DNA of 64,000 nucleotides from CAVSRC01 sp963782045 (GCA_963782045.1 CAWAIR010000009.1:124001-188000), one strand, 5' to 3'; shown: positions 23,726 to 32,717, numbered from the stretch's first letter. Translations and numbers: made by a program. Notes: a model not told the origin generated them from the letters alone.

Positions 23726-24068
23726 ATGGTTCGCAACCAATGGCCCGGCTGTGCCGCGGCTATCTTTGCAGCCGAACCGGCGACTTGGTCAACCAATATT
23801 TTGCCAAAGCAAGCCATGCCCGCATGGTTGGCTACCTATTTTGATGTCGCGCACTGCGCCCCCATGGCGGCGTCGGCCAGCCGCGGTGTTCACATAACTA
23901 ATTGAATTATAAAGGGTGTTGTCACTGCCATGGCGTGCGGTCACGGTGTCGATGAAACCCTGGGCACGTCCCTTGAGCACCGCGCTACCGTCGCAGCGAC
24001 GGCTGATAGAGCATGCGAGGGATTTTTTGGTTGCTTCTTTTCAGATTGGTTGCAATATGGTCAACCAA
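23726..24068. promoter_or_regulatory. Divergent control region with repeated TTGGT/ACCAA sites
   Basis: Between the FAH gene and dctQ the 490-base gap contains ATGGTTCGCAACCAAT (23726-23741), TTGGTCAACCAA (23785-23796) and ATGGTCAACCAA (24057-24068). These match the sites near the FCD regulator and dctP. I see no gene in this gap. Confidence 0.65.
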
Positions 24069-24157
24069 GATGGCTCGGCAAACCGGGGGAGGCGTGGCTC
24101 AGCGTCGGACACGGGACGTCCGAACCAACAAAAACGACGCTGCAGAAGGGAGGAGCG

Positions 24158-24667
24158 GTGTACCAGAAGCTTCTTTTACCGGTCCGCTATATCGACGCGC
24201 TAATTGCCGCGATTGCGCTGGCTTCGGCCCTTTGGGTCCTCACGCAGGAGATGTTGGCGCGTTGGTTCTTCGGCACCAGCTTCCTTTGGTCGGAAGACGT
24301 CTCGCGCGTCCTGCTCGTCTTCCTGGTCTATTTCGGCGCCGCCGCGGTCGCCCATGACGATTCGCACATCCGGGTGGAATTCCTTCTGGGGGCGCTGCCC
24401 GACAAGGCGCGCGCCGTCGCGCAGCTGATCATCAATATCGCGTGCCTGGCCTTTTCGCTGACTGCCGTGTGGCTCGGCTTCCGGCTGGTCCGTGACACGG
24501 CCATGCTCGGCATGTCCTTCGCGCATTCCGGGCTGCCGATGCCGGTATGGGTCGCTCAGTCCTGCATCCCGCTGGCTTTCATCATGATGTCGATCCGCTT
24601 CCTGCTGCTCATCGTGATGGGCCGGAAGCAGGACAACGGCGAAAGCCGATCGCTGAAGGAGGGTTGA
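24158..24667 (+). CDS. dctQ: TRAP transporter small permease (DctQ family)
   Basis: 169 residues from a GTG at 24158 with GGGAGGAG just upstream; a much longer upstream frame is non-conserved. Four membrane helices are visible, with the family segment WSEDVSRVLLVFLVYFGAA and HIRVEFLLGALP between helices. DctQ bridges the binding protein and the large permease encoded four bases downstream. Confidence 0.92.
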   Translation: MYQKLLLPVRYIDALIAAIALASALWVLTQEMLARWFFGTSFLWSEDVSRVLLVFLVYFGAAAVAHDDSHIRVEFLLGALPDKARAVAQLIINIACLAFSLTAVWLGFRLVRDTAMLGMSFAHSGLPMPVWVAQSCIPLAFIMMSIRFLLLIVMGRKQDNGESRSLKEG

Positions 24668-24670
24668 CCC

Positions 24671-25942
24671 ATGATAGCCCTCGCGATCATAGGCTTCATG
24701 CTGCTGATGCTCTTCGCCGGCGTGCCCATCGCATTCGCATTGTGGTTTTCCGGCCTCATGGCGGTGCTGGTCTTCCACCTGTCCTCGCTCACCCAGGTGG
24801 CGCAGTCGCTCTATTCGACGCTCGACAATTTCATCCTGCTGGCAATTCCGTTCTTCATCCTCACCGGCAACATCATCGTGCGCGGCAACGTCGCCACGCC
24901 GCTGTTCTCGCTCATCCAGATGCTTACCCGGCGCCTGCCGGGCGGTTCGGCGATCGGCACGAGCATCGGCTGCGCCGCGTTCGGCGCCATGACCGGCTCG
25001 TCGGTTGCGGCGGCCGGGGCGCTGGCGCGCATGACCACGGTAGAGCTGACTCGTCTCGGCTATTCGACCCAGATGGTGTCCGGCCTGCTGGCGGCCGGCG
25101 GGACCCTGGCCATCCTCATCCCGCCCAGCGTCTCGCTGGTGCTCTACGGCTCGCTGGCGCAACAGTCCGTCAGCCAGCTGTTCATCGCTGCCGTGGCACC
25201 GGGCCTGCTGCTGGCCGCGGCCTTGACCATCGTCACCTTTCTGCTTGCGCGCAAGCATCATGAGGCCGAGGCGATCCGTCGGGCGCCGCTCAGCGAGTAC
25301 GCCCGCCTGTTCCTGCGCGCGACGCCGGCCATCGGCATTCCCTTCATCATCCTCGGGGGCATCTTCTCCGGTCTGTTCACCCCGACGGAAGCGGCGGCCG
25401 TCGCCAGCCTCTATGCCGGCTTCCTGGTGCTGATCGTGTTCCGCTCGGTCGGCCTGTGGGAGATGGCGCTGGTCTTCGCCGACAGCGCCAAGGCGACCGC
25501 CTCGATCCTCTTCATCGTCTCGGGAGCGATCTTCCTCGGCCATGTCTGCACGCTGGCCGGCCTGCCGCGGGAAGTCGTGGCCCTGATGGAGCACTTCAAT
25601 CTCGACTGGTGGCAGTTCCTGATGGTCATCAACGTGTTGCTGCTCGTCCTCGGCTGCTTCCTGGACGGGTTCACGCTGATGACGGTGATTACGCCGCTGC
25701 TACTGCCGGCGGTCCTTGCCGTCGGCATCGACCCCGTCCACTTCGCCATCGTGCTGGTGGTCAACATCGAGATCGGCACGATCACGCCGCCGATCGGGCT
25801 CAATCTCTTCGTCATCAGCTCGATATCGCGGATACCGCTGCAGACCGTCAGCCGCGGCGTGCTTCCCTACCTGGCGGCAATCTCCCTGGTCCTCATCCTT
25901 CTGAGTTTCGTGCCGCAAATCAGCCTGTTCGCCATCCGGTGA
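24671..25942 (+). CDS. dctM: TRAP transporter large permease (DctM family)
   Basis: 423 residues, about twelve membrane segments, beginning with the typical LLMLFAGVPIAFALWFSGL. Conserved DctM segments GCAAFGAMTGSSVAAAGAL, IPPSVSLVLYG and FTPTEAAAVASLYA are intact, as is the C-terminal GTITPPIGLNLFV. It forms the sodium-coupled transport channel with DctQ. A lactonase-type gene follows after about 60 bases, so imported substrate and first catabolic step are probably co-expressed. Confidence 0.95.
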   Translation: MIALAIIGFMLLMLFAGVPIAFALWFSGLMAVLVFHLSSLTQVAQSLYSTLDNFILLAIPFFILTGNIIVRGNVATPLFSLIQMLTRRLPGGSAIGTSIGCAAFGAMTGSSVAAAGALARMTTVELTRLGYSTQMVSGLLAAGGTLAILIPPSVSLVLYGSLAQQSVSQLFIAAVAPGLLLAAALTIVTFLLARKHHEAEAIRRAPLSEYARLFLRATPAIGIPFIILGGIFSGLFTPTEAAAVASLYAGFLVLIVFRSVGLWEMALVFADSAKATASILFIVSGAIFLGHVCTLAGLPREVVALMEHFNLDWWQFLMVINVLLLVLGCFLDGFTLMTVITPLLLPAVLAVGIDPVHFAIVLVVNIEIGTITPPIGLNLFVISSISRIPLQTVSRGVLPYLAAISLVLILLSFVPQISLFAIR

Positions 25943-25946
25943 GGCC

Positions 25947-25974
25947 GTGAAGCGTTCCATCCGGAACGGTTCAC
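25947..25974 (+). other. Intercistronic hairpin between dctM and the amidohydrolase gene
   Basis: GTGAAGCGTTCC pairs with GGAACGGTTCAC (one mismatch) around a 4-base loop. No T-tract, so likely an mRNA-processing or stability structure. Confidence 0.4.
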
Positions 25975-26004
25975 GCCCAGACAGCTCGTAAGCAAGAGGA
26001 AGTC

Positions 26005-26890
26005 ATGCAGAAAGTCATCGATTCACACCACCACATCTGGCGCACGAAAGACCTTCCCTGGATGGCGGAGAACAAGCCGCGCATCTTCGGTGACTACACG
26101 GCCCTGAAGCGCGACTACCCGATCGACAAGTTCAAGCAGGACACCGCCCCCTGCAATGTCGTGAAGTCGGTCTATATCCAGGCGAACTGGCCCTATGAGC
26201 GCTCCGTGGAGGAGGCGCAGTGGGTCCACGAGGTCGGGCAGAAGAACGGCATGCCCAATGCCATCGTCGCCAACGCCAACCTGCGCCTGCCGGATGTCGA
26301 GAAGCTGCTTGACGCCTACACCAAGATCCCGAGCGTACGCGGCGTCCGCCAGCACCTGCATTGGCACAAGAATCCAAAGTTCTCGTACATCGAACTCTCC
26401 GACCGTCTTCGACGAAGAGCAGTGGCGCAAGGGCCTCCAGGCCGTCGCCGACCGCGGCCTTTCCTTCGATCTGCAGATCTTCCCGAGCCAGATGAAGGAC
26501 GTCTGCGGCATGCTCAACGCATTCCCGCAGGTGAAATTCGCGCTCAACCACGCCGGCATGCTCGACGCGCGCGACGACAAGTCGATCGCCCGGTGGCGCG
26601 AGGGCATGAAGGCGATGGCGGCCTGTCCAAATCTCTATGTGAAGTTTACGGGGCTGGGCACCTTCGACCACAAGTCATCAGTCGAGTTGATGAAGCCGAT
26701 GGTCCCCGAGAGCATGAGGATCTTCGGTGCGAAACGCTGCATGTACGGCAGCAACTATCCCATCGAGAGCTTGTGGACCGACTATGAGACCTATTTCGCC
26801 AATGTGAACGCGGCCATCGGCGAGATTTCCGACGAGGATCGCCATGAGGTCTTCTACGGGACGGCCGCGCGGGTCTACGGACTGGACTAA
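26005..26890 (+). CDS. Amidohydrolase-2 family lactonase, interrupted by a frameshift
   Basis: The first frame gives MQKVIDSHHHIWRTKDLPWM with the metal-binding HHHIW typical of COG3618 lactonases (L-fuconolactonase, rhamnonolactonase, pyrone-dicarboxylate lactonase), up to KFSYIELSD near 26402. The homologous continuation (VFDEEQWRKGLQAVADRG through YGSNYPIESLW to AARVYGLD) is in another frame. One base too many or two too few near 26402-26406 explains this. Joined, the protein is about 295 residues, the usual family length. It may be a sequencing error or a recent loss. Context with the TRAP genes and FAH hydrolase suggests a sugar-lactone or related substrate. Confidence 0.85.
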
Positions 26891-27003
26891 CCGGCACCCG
26901 GTGCGGGCAAACTCGGAGGTGGCGAGGCCATCCCGCTGATCGGCCGGAAATCGTAAGGTCGACAACAGACCGCGTCTGGTCAAATGACAGCGATACCTTG
27001 GAG

Positions 27004-27035
27004 CCACGACCGGTTCGGCCGGCCGTGGCGTTTTT
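27004..27035 (+). terminator. Rho-independent terminator after the lactonase gene
   Basis: CCACGACCGG / CCGGCCGTGG stem (one mismatch), loop TTCGG, then a TTTTT run at 27031-27035, on the plus strand between convergent genes. Confidence 0.8.
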
Positions 27036-27056
27036 CTGCCTGCCATCGGCCTGGCG

Positions 27057-28133
27057 TCACGCGTTGGCGCCGCGCACCGCGTTGATCACGGCCGCCGTCA
27101 CCTCGGCGGTGCGCGCGGTACCGCGGAGATCCGGCGTGTGATTGCGCAAATCGGCGGTTACCCGTTCGATGGCGCCCATGAGGCGCGCGGCCGCGGCCGT
27201 CTCGCCGAGATGATCCAGCAGCATCGCCGACGACCAGAACGTGCCGATTGGATTGGCGATGCCCTTGCCCATGATGTCGAACGCCGAGCCGTGGATCGGC
27301 TCGAACATCGACGGGAAGGTCCGCTCCGGATTGAGATTGGCCGTCGGCGCGATGCCCATGGAGCCGGACAGTGCGGCGGCGAGATCCGACAGGATGTCGG
27401 CGTGCAGGTTTGTGGCCACGACCGTGTCGATCGACCGGGGATCGGCGACCATACGCACCGTCATCGCGTCGACCAGCATCTTGTCCCAGGTCACCTCCGG
27501 GAACTCGCCGGCGATCTCGACGGCGATTTCGTCCCACATGACCATGGCGTGGCGCTGGGCGTTGGATTTCGTCACCACGGTCAGCAAGTTGCGCGGCCGC
27601 GAGCGGGCCAGCGCGAAGGCGAAGCGCATGATGCGCTCGATGCCGGCCCGCGTCATCATCGAGACGTCAGTCGCCACCTCGATCGGCAAGCCCTGGTGCA
27701 CGCGCCCGCCCACGCCGGAATACTCGCCCTCCGAATTCTCGCGCACGATCACCCAATCGAGCTCGGTATCGTGGACGTGCCTCAGTGGCGACGTGATGCC
27801 GGGAAGGACGCGGGTCGGGCGAACGTTGGCGTACTGGTCGAACGACTGGCAGATGGCGAGGCGCAGGCCCCACAGCGAGATATGGTCGGGAATGTCGGGA
27901 TGGCCCGCAGAGCCGAAGAGGATGGCGTCGTGCTTGCGGATCCGGTCGCGACCGTCGGCGGGCATCATGCGGCCGTGCTTCCGGTAATATTCGCCGCCCC
28001 AGTCGAATTCGTCGATAGCTAGGCCGAAGCCACCGTCGCGTGCGGCGACTGCCTTTAGCACTTCGATGCCGGCGGGTACCACCTCATTGCCGATGCCATC
28101 ACCGGGAATGGCAGCGATCCGGTAAGTCTTCAT
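27057..28133 (-). CDS. ttuC: Tartrate/D-malate dehydrogenase (isocitrate/isopropylmalate dehydrogenase family)
   Basis: 358 residues from the ATG at 28133. IPGDGIGNEVVPAG at the N-terminus, VRENSEGEYSGVGGR (substrate/NAD region), the catalytic TKSNAQRHAMVMWD, and NLHADILSDLAAALSGSMG are those of TtuC-type decarboxylating dehydrogenases, which oxidise D-malate, tartrate or isopropylmalate-like acids with NAD+. Upstream start options would add a non-conserved tail. It is convergent with the lactonase gene and ends the catabolic island. A beta-isopropylmalate dehydrogenase for leucine synthesis is less likely in this setting. Confidence 0.88.
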   Translation of the reverse strand: MKTYRIAAIPGDGIGNEVVPAGIEVLKAVAARDGGFGLAIDEFDWGGEYYRKHGRMMPADGRDRIRKHDAILFGSAGHPDIPDHISLWGLRLAICQSFDQYANVRPTRVLPGITSPLRHVHDTELDWVIVRENSEGEYSGVGGRVHQGLPIEVATDVSMMTRAGIERIMRFAFALARSRPRNLLTVVTKSNAQRHAMVMWDEIAVEIAGEFPEVTWDKMLVDAMTVRMVADPRSIDTVVATNLHADILSDLAAALSGSMGIAPTANLNPERTFPSMFEPIHGSAFDIMGKGIANPIGTFWSSAMLLDHLGETAAAARLMGAIERVTADLRNHTPDLRGTARTAEVTAAVINAVRGANA

Positions 28134-28462
28134 TCTCGTTTTCCAGGTGCGCTTGACGTGGGGTGCCGCGCCGACGATGGCGACCTCATTCGTTATGAGA
28201 CATCGCCGCATCGCTTCACGCGATAATCTCGACTTTGCCCCTTGCTGATCCTGGTCCCATTGCGCCCATTCCGCCAGTTGTCGCCTATTCCGGTAGTGGG
28301 CCAGTTTGAATAAGGCAGGTCGATTTCGACCCTAGCAGGTTGTTGAAGAAGTCACCCGCGCTCGCAGACGAAGCCTGAGTCTGAGCGCCTCCGCAAATTT
28401 CGGACAGTGACGGAAGCTACGATCTGACGTCTGCTGGTCTCCAAGGACAGGGAGACCAGGAC
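28134..28462. other. 329-base gap upstream of the insertion-sequence remnant
   Basis: No gene seen. The right half contains GCAGGTTGTTGAAGAAGTC (from about 28336), which looks like a transposon terminal repeat, and then the untranslated left part of an IS3-type element. Confidence 0.4.
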
Positions 28463-28721
28463 ATGTCGAAACGCAGGAACGATGAGGCGGGCTTCAAGGC
28501 TCGCGTGGCGCTGGAAGCCGTGAAGGGCGAGCGCACGGTATCGGAGCTGGCGGCCGACTACGGCGTGCATCCGACCATGATCTATCAATGGAAGAAGACG
28601 CTGCTGGAGGGGGCACCGGACCTCTTCGAACGCGGTGGGAAGAAGAAGGCGGCCGAGGTCGACGAGGAGACAGTCCGGGAACTGCACGCCAAGGTCGGGG
28701 AGCTGGCGGTCGCCAACGACG
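28463..28721 (+). pseudogene. Truncated IS3-family transposase OrfA
   Basis: The first 86 or so residues (MSKRRNDEAGFKARVALEAV, VSELAADYGVHPTMIYQWKK, ELHAKVGELAVAND) are a standard IS3-family OrfA with its helix-turn-helix. The usual FLSRKLKPW ending and the whole of OrfB are missing. At about 28721 the sequence switches to unrelated recombinase-like coding sequence. The element cannot transpose. Confidence 0.8.
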
Positions 28722-28930
28722 CTACTCCGCTGATCCTCACGATCCCCGCACGGCTCCGTCGCGCCGGCATGGAAAATGCGCATGGTGGTCGACGACGGAT
28801 CCGCGCCGGCCAAGATCGACACCGGCCTCGTGCGAGTTCTTGATCCGCGGCGCGGCGATCCGTGATCAGCTCTTCAAAGATCACAGCCTGACGCTGAACG
28901 ATGTCGCGCGCAAACCCGCAGCGAAACGTC
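28722..28930 (+). pseudogene. Decayed large serine recombinase fragment
   Basis: Three frames contain pieces resembling the C-terminal part of phage-type serine recombinases: LILTIPARLRRAGME, then after a one-base shift MRMVVDDGSAPAKIDTGLVR, then IRDQLFKDHSLTLNDVAR. The order and spacing match the family, but frames change and stops interrupt it. It lies directly downstream of the tRNA-Ser 3' end, where integrative elements insert. Confidence 0.6.
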
Positions 28931-29037
28931 TCCGCCGGACGGCGTCGATTCCAGCGCCGCTGCAAGCTACGGAAATGTCGGTGGAATTACGACGCCGGCT
29001 AAGTCAAATACACCAGCAACATCAATAATATAGTTCG

Positions 29038-29127
<90 letters not shown>

Positions 29128-29360
29128 CGCGAAGGGCGTCTCTAGCCGCGCGGGGGCCCGAGCGCAAGCCCTGCGCCGCCCCTGACATGACGGTGTCCGC
29201 ATGGCGTCGCCGCCTGCCGCCTTTTCCTTGACAGACAACCGCCCATCCCTATAGTGCCGGCCAACTGGCGCGGCCGCTTTGCCGCGCCGTTTGATTTCTC
29301 TCGAATTTCGGCTCCTTCACCCGATCTTGGGCGGTCGGACCCGCAGGCTGGAATAAGGTC

Positions 29361-29855
29361 ATGTTCGCAGTCATCAGGACCGGCGGAAAGCAGTACCGGG
29401 TCGCCCCGGCCGATATGGTCGAGGTCGAGAAGCTTTCGGGCGAGGCCGGCGATTCCGTCGCCTTCGGCGATGTGCTGATGGTCGGCGGCGACGACGGCGT
29501 TGCCGTCGGCAGCCCCACCGTCGCTGGCGCCTCCGTCGCCGGCGAGATCGTCGGCCAGAAGCGCACGGCGAAGATCCTCGTCTTCAAGAAGCGCCGCAGG
29601 CAGAATTCCAAGCGCAGCCACGGCCACCGCCAGGAGCTGACCCTGGTGCGCATCACCGAGATCCTGACCGACGGCAAGGCGCCGGCTGCCAAGGCCGAGG
29701 CCAAGGCTCCGGTCGAGGCGAAGGCCGAGGCGGCACCTGCTGCCGCCGAGACGGCGGCTGCCGAGGCCAAGCCGAAGCGGACCCGCGCCAAGAAGCCCGC
29801 CGAGGCGCCGGAAGCGGCTGGCGAAGCGCCGGCCGCCGAGTCGGACAAGGAATAA
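29361..29855 (+). CDS. rplU: 50S ribosomal protein L21
   Basis: 164 residues. The L21 core MFAVIRTGGKQYRV through KRRRRQNSKRSHGHRQELT and VRITEI (about 1-105) is followed by a 60-residue Ala/Lys/Glu/Pro-rich tail, an extension common in alphaproteobacterial L21. It binds 23S rRNA domain VI. rpmA follows after 12 bases; the pair is the conserved rplU-rpmA operon. Confidence 0.97.
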   Translation: MFAVIRTGGKQYRVAPADMVEVEKLSGEAGDSVAFGDVLMVGGDDGVAVGSPTVAGASVAGEIVGQKRTAKILVFKKRRRQNSKRSHGHRQELTLVRITEILTDGKAPAAKAEAKAPVEAKAEAAPAAAETAAAEAKPKRTRAKKPAEAPEAAGEAPAAESDKE

Positions 29856-29867
29856 GGAGACCCCGCC

Positions 29868-30137
29868 ATGGCTCACAAGAAGGCAGGTGGCTCGTCGCGC
29901 AACGGCCGCGATTCGGCCGGCAAGCGCCTGGGCGTCAAGCGGTTCGGTGGCGAGACGGTTCTCGCCGGCAATATAATCGTGCGCCAGCGTGGCACCAAAT
30001 GGCACCCCGGCGCCGGTGTCGGCCTCGGCAAGGACTATACGATTTTCGCCGTCGTCGACGGCACCGTCGAGTTCCGCACCAAAGCCGAGGGCCGCACATA
30101 CGTTTCGGTCGTCCCGATGGTGGCGGCCGCAGAATAG
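29868..30137 (+). CDS. rpmA: 50S ribosomal protein L27
   Basis: 89 residues. MAHKKAGGSSRNGRDSAGKR, GGETVLAGNIIVRQRGTKWH and HPGAGVGLGKDYTIFA are diagnostic of L27, whose N-terminus reaches the peptidyl-transferase centre. It is preceded by AAGGAGA and followed by a strong terminator. Confidence 0.98.
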   Translation: MAHKKAGGSSRNGRDSAGKRLGVKRFGGETVLAGNIIVRQRGTKWHPGAGVGLGKDYTIFAVVDGTVEFRTKAEGRTYVSVVPMVAAAE

Positions 30138-30191
30138 CCGGCTTCCGATCTCAAGCCGGCGTCTCATCGACCCGGCATGCAGCAGAAACCA

Positions 30192-30220
30192 GGGGAGATG
30201 GGACACCATCTCCCCTTTTT
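30192..30220 (+). terminator. Rho-independent terminator after rpmA
   Basis: Stem GGGGAGATGG / CCATCTCCCC with a 4-base loop and a TTTTT run. It lies just before the GNAT gene, whose ribosome site follows 20 bases later. Confidence 0.88.
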
Positions 30221-30242
30221 GCTGTTCCGGACGGAGGGCGTC

Positions 30243-30818
30243 ATGGGCGACGAGGACGAGCAAGGGCATGGGCCGAGGGAGGCGATCGTCACCGCCCGCC
30301 TCCGCTTGCGAGGATGCACGCCGGCCGACAAGCCGGTGATGACGGCGCTAGCGGCCGATCAGGCGGTGGCGGAGAACCTGTGCGACGCGATCGTGCTGGC
30401 CGGTGGCGGCGCCTTCGCCATCACCGAGCGCGCCGGCGGCAGGGTCGTCGGCTGCGCCGGCTATGGCCCGACACGGGCGGCACCGGCCACGATCGAGGCA
30501 GGCCTGTGGATCGGCGCCCCCTGGTGGGGTCGCGGCTATGGCACCGAGGCGGCCCAGGCGCTGATCGACCGCGCCTTTGCCGACGGCCATGTCGAGGCGC
30601 TGTGGTGCTCCAACCGGGTGACCAACACGCGCGCCCGCCGGGTGATCGAGAAGTGCGGCTTCCAGTTCCGCGGCACCGGCATGGTGCGCTCGCCGACCTT
30701 CTTTGGTGCCTTCCCGGTGGAGCGTTTCATGCTCGACCGGCGCACCTGGGCGAGCCTCAAGGCGTGGGGCGCGCCTTTGGGCAAAAGCGAGAGAACGCGC
30801 CGTGAATCCGCGGCGTAA
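30243..30818 (+). CDS. GNAT-family N-acetyltransferase
   Basis: 191 residues from ATG 30243, with GGAGGG nine bases upstream. The RimJ/RimL-type GNAT fold is visible: VTARLRLRGCTPAD, IEAGLWIGAPWWGRGYGTEA (acetyl-CoA loop), WCSNRVTNTRARRVIEKCGF. This class often acetylates N-terminal amino groups of proteins or small amines. It is part of the conserved rpmA-GNAT-obgE neighbourhood and overlaps the next GNAT gene by 17 bases, perhaps after a tandem duplication. Confidence 0.88.
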   Translation: MGDEDEQGHGPREAIVTARLRLRGCTPADKPVMTALAADQAVAENLCDAIVLAGGGAFAITERAGGRVVGCAGYGPTRAAPATIEAGLWIGAPWWGRGYGTEAAQALIDRAFADGHVEALWCSNRVTNTRARRVIEKCGFQFRGTGMVRSPTFFGAFPVERFMLDRRTWASLKAWGAPLGKSERTRRESAA

Positions 30819-31350
30819 CCCGACGATCGTCACCGCGCGGCTGACCCTGCGTCTGCCGCGCGCCGACGACGTCGACGACCTCGTCGCCGGCATCGGCGAT
30901 CCGGCCGTCGCCCGGATGCTGGCGCGCATTCCCCAGCCCTACCGACGGAGGGACGCCGAGGCCTTCGTCGCGCTCGCCCGCCGACGCGCCGATGCGGGCA
31001 AGAGCCTCAATCTCGCCATCGTCCATGGCGGCCGCGTGGTGGGGGGCATCGGGCTCAACGACATGCCGTGCACCACGGAGCTCGGCTACTGGCTGGCGCG
31101 TCCCTTCTGGGGCCGCGGTTTTGCCACCGAGGCCGGCGCCGCGGTGCTCGCCTACGGCTTCGAGGTCCTCGGCCTGAAGCTGGTCCGCTCCGGCGTCTAC
31201 ACCGAAAACCGCGCCTCGCTGGGCGTCCAGCGCAAGCTCGGCTTCGCCGTCATCGGCCGCTCGCTGCGCCATTCGCTTGCACGCCGGGCGGACGTCCCGC
31301 ATACCGACACGGTGTTGACCCGTGCCCGGTTCCGAGCGTTCGCGCGATGA
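30802..31350 (+). CDS. GNAT-family N-acetyltransferase
   Basis: 182 residues from a GTG at 30802 inside the end of the previous gene. Core motifs TARLTLRLPRADD, LGYWLARPFWGRGFATEAGA and VYTENRASLGVQRKLGF define a RimJ/RimL-type acetyltransferase, clearly paralogous to its upstream neighbour. Its stop overlaps the obgE start (ATGA), so translation is probably coupled. Substrate unknown. Confidence 0.9.
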   Translation: MNPRRNPTIVTARLTLRLPRADDVDDLVAGIGDPAVARMLARIPQPYRRRDAEAFVALARRRADAGKSLNLAIVHGGRVVGGIGLNDMPCTTELGYWLARPFWGRGFATEAGAAVLAYGFEVLGLKLVRSGVYTENRASLGVQRKLGFAVIGRSLRHSLARRADVPHTDTVLTRARFRAFAR

Positions 31351-32387
31351 AATTCCTCGATCAGGCCAAGATCTACGTGCGCTCCGGCGACGGCGGCAAT
31401 GGCAGCGCCCACTTTCGCCGCGAGAAGTTCATCGAGTTCGGCGGCCCGGATGGCGGCGACGGCGGCAAGGGCGGCGACGTGTGGGCGGAGGCGGTCGAAA
31501 ACCTCAACACGCTCATCGACTTCCGCTACCAGCAGCACTTCAAGGCGCCCGCCGGCGCGCCTGGGCGCGGGCGCAACATGACCGGCGCCAACGGCGCCGA
31601 TGTGGTGCTCAAGGTGCCGGTCGGCACCGAGATCCTCGACGAGGACAACGAGACGCTGATCGCCGACCTCGACGCGCCGGGCAAGCGCGTCCTCATCGCC
31701 CACGGCGGCAATGGCGGCTTCGGCAACACCCATTTCAAGTCATCGACCAACCGCGCGCCGCGCCGCGCCAATCCCGGCCAGGAAGGCGTCGAGCAATGGC
31801 TCTGGCTGCGCATGAAACTGATCGCCGACGCCGGGCTGATCGGCCTGCCCAATGCCGGCAAGTCCACCTTCCTGGCGGCGGTTTCGGCCGCCAGGCCCAA
31901 GGTCGCCGATTATCCCTTCACCACCCTTCATCCGGCGCTCGGCGTCGTGCGCATCGACGGCCGCGCGTTCGTGCTCGCCGACATTCCCGGCCTGATCGAA
32001 GGGGCGCACGAGGGCGCCGGTCTTGGCGACCGCTTTCTCGGCCATGTCGAGCGCTGCAGCGTCCTGCTTCATCTGGTCGACGGCACCGCCGACGACCCGG
32101 TCGCCGACTACCGCACCGTACGCGAGGAGCTTGCCGGCTATGGCGGCGGCCTCGACGACAAGCCGGAGGTCGTCGCCCTCTCCAAGGCCGATGCGATTCC
32201 CCCAGAGCAGGTCGACAAGCTGAAGCGCGCGCTCAAGCGCGCCGCCGGCACGACGCCGCTCATCGTCTCGGCGGCGACCGGCGCCGGCGTCGACAAGGTG
32301 CTCCGTGCGCTTGCCGGCGAGATCGCCGCCGCCAAGACGCCGGCCGACAGCGTGCCGGCCGAGCCCGACGCACCCTGGCGGCCGTAG
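31347..32387 (+). CDS. obgE: GTPase ObgE/CgtA
   Basis: 346 residues. The N-terminal glycine-rich Obg fold (MKFLDQAKIYVRSGDGGNGS, GGPDGGDGGKGG) occupies about 1-158, then the G domain with P-loop GLPNAGKST, switch II DIPGLIEGAHEGAGLG and the specificity motif ALSKAD. It is a ribosome-associated essential GTPase in 50S assembly. The ATG overlaps the GNAT stop. The TGF/OCT C-terminal extension of some Obg proteins is absent, as usual in Gram-negatives. Confidence 0.97.
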   Translation: MKFLDQAKIYVRSGDGGNGSAHFRREKFIEFGGPDGGDGGKGGDVWAEAVENLNTLIDFRYQQHFKAPAGAPGRGRNMTGANGADVVLKVPVGTEILDEDNETLIADLDAPGKRVLIAHGGNGGFGNTHFKSSTNRAPRRANPGQEGVEQWLWLRMKLIADAGLIGLPNAGKSTFLAAVSAARPKVADYPFTTLHPALGVVRIDGRAFVLADIPGLIEGAHEGAGLGDRFLGHVERCSVLLHLVDGTADDPVADYRTVREELAGYGGGLDDKPEVVALSKADAIPPEQVDKLKRALKRAAGTTPLIVSAATGAGVDKVLRALAGEIAAAKTPADSVPAEPDAPWRP

Positions 32388-32423
32388 CCAGCCTTGCCCC
32401 TTAAGCCATTGAATATTATATAA

Positions 32424-32450
32424 GCTAGCAGAGACGCAGGGATTGCTAGC
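32424..32450. promoter_or_regulatory. Inverted repeat operator of the vapBC pair
   Basis: GCTAGCA (32424-32430) and TGCTAGC (32444-32450) flank 13 bases and end exactly at the vapB ATG, a layout typical of toxin-antitoxin autoregulation. TATTATATAA just upstream could be the -10 region. Confidence 0.65.
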
Positions 32451-32717
32451 ATGACCAGGCAGCTCAACATCCGCAGCGACGAGGCCTACGGCATCGCGTC
32501 CGACATCGCAAAGCGCACCGGCCGATCCCGCGCGGACGTCGTGCTGGCGGCGCTGCTGTCCTATGCCGACAGACGTTCCATGGTCGAACTGACGCCTGCC
32601 CAGCGCGCCTTCGTCGACGAGCTCATGGCGCTTGCCCGCCGCAGCGCAGAGGCGGCGCCACCGGGGATGACGTCCGACCACTCCGACCTCTATGGTGAAA
32701 ACGGATTGCCGCGTTGA
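32451..32717 (+). CDS. vapB: VapB-type antitoxin
   Basis: 88 residues: MTRQLNIRSDEAYGIASDIA and KRTGRSRADVVLAALLSYAD form the DNA-binding part of Rv0623/PSK-type antitoxins, with an acidic C-terminal tail (TSDHSDLYGENGLPR) for toxin binding. The stop overlaps the toxin start (TTGA). It should neutralise VapC and repress its own promoter through the adjacent inverted repeat. Confidence 0.88.
   Translation: MTRQLNIRSDEAYGIASDIAKRTGRSRADVVLAALLSYADRRSMVELTPAQRAFVDELMALARRSAEAAPPGMTSDHSDLYGENGLPR

Noticed and set aside
28134..29037. A functional insertion sequence or prophage
   Set aside because: OrfA is truncated, OrfB is absent, and the recombinase pieces are in several frames with stops.
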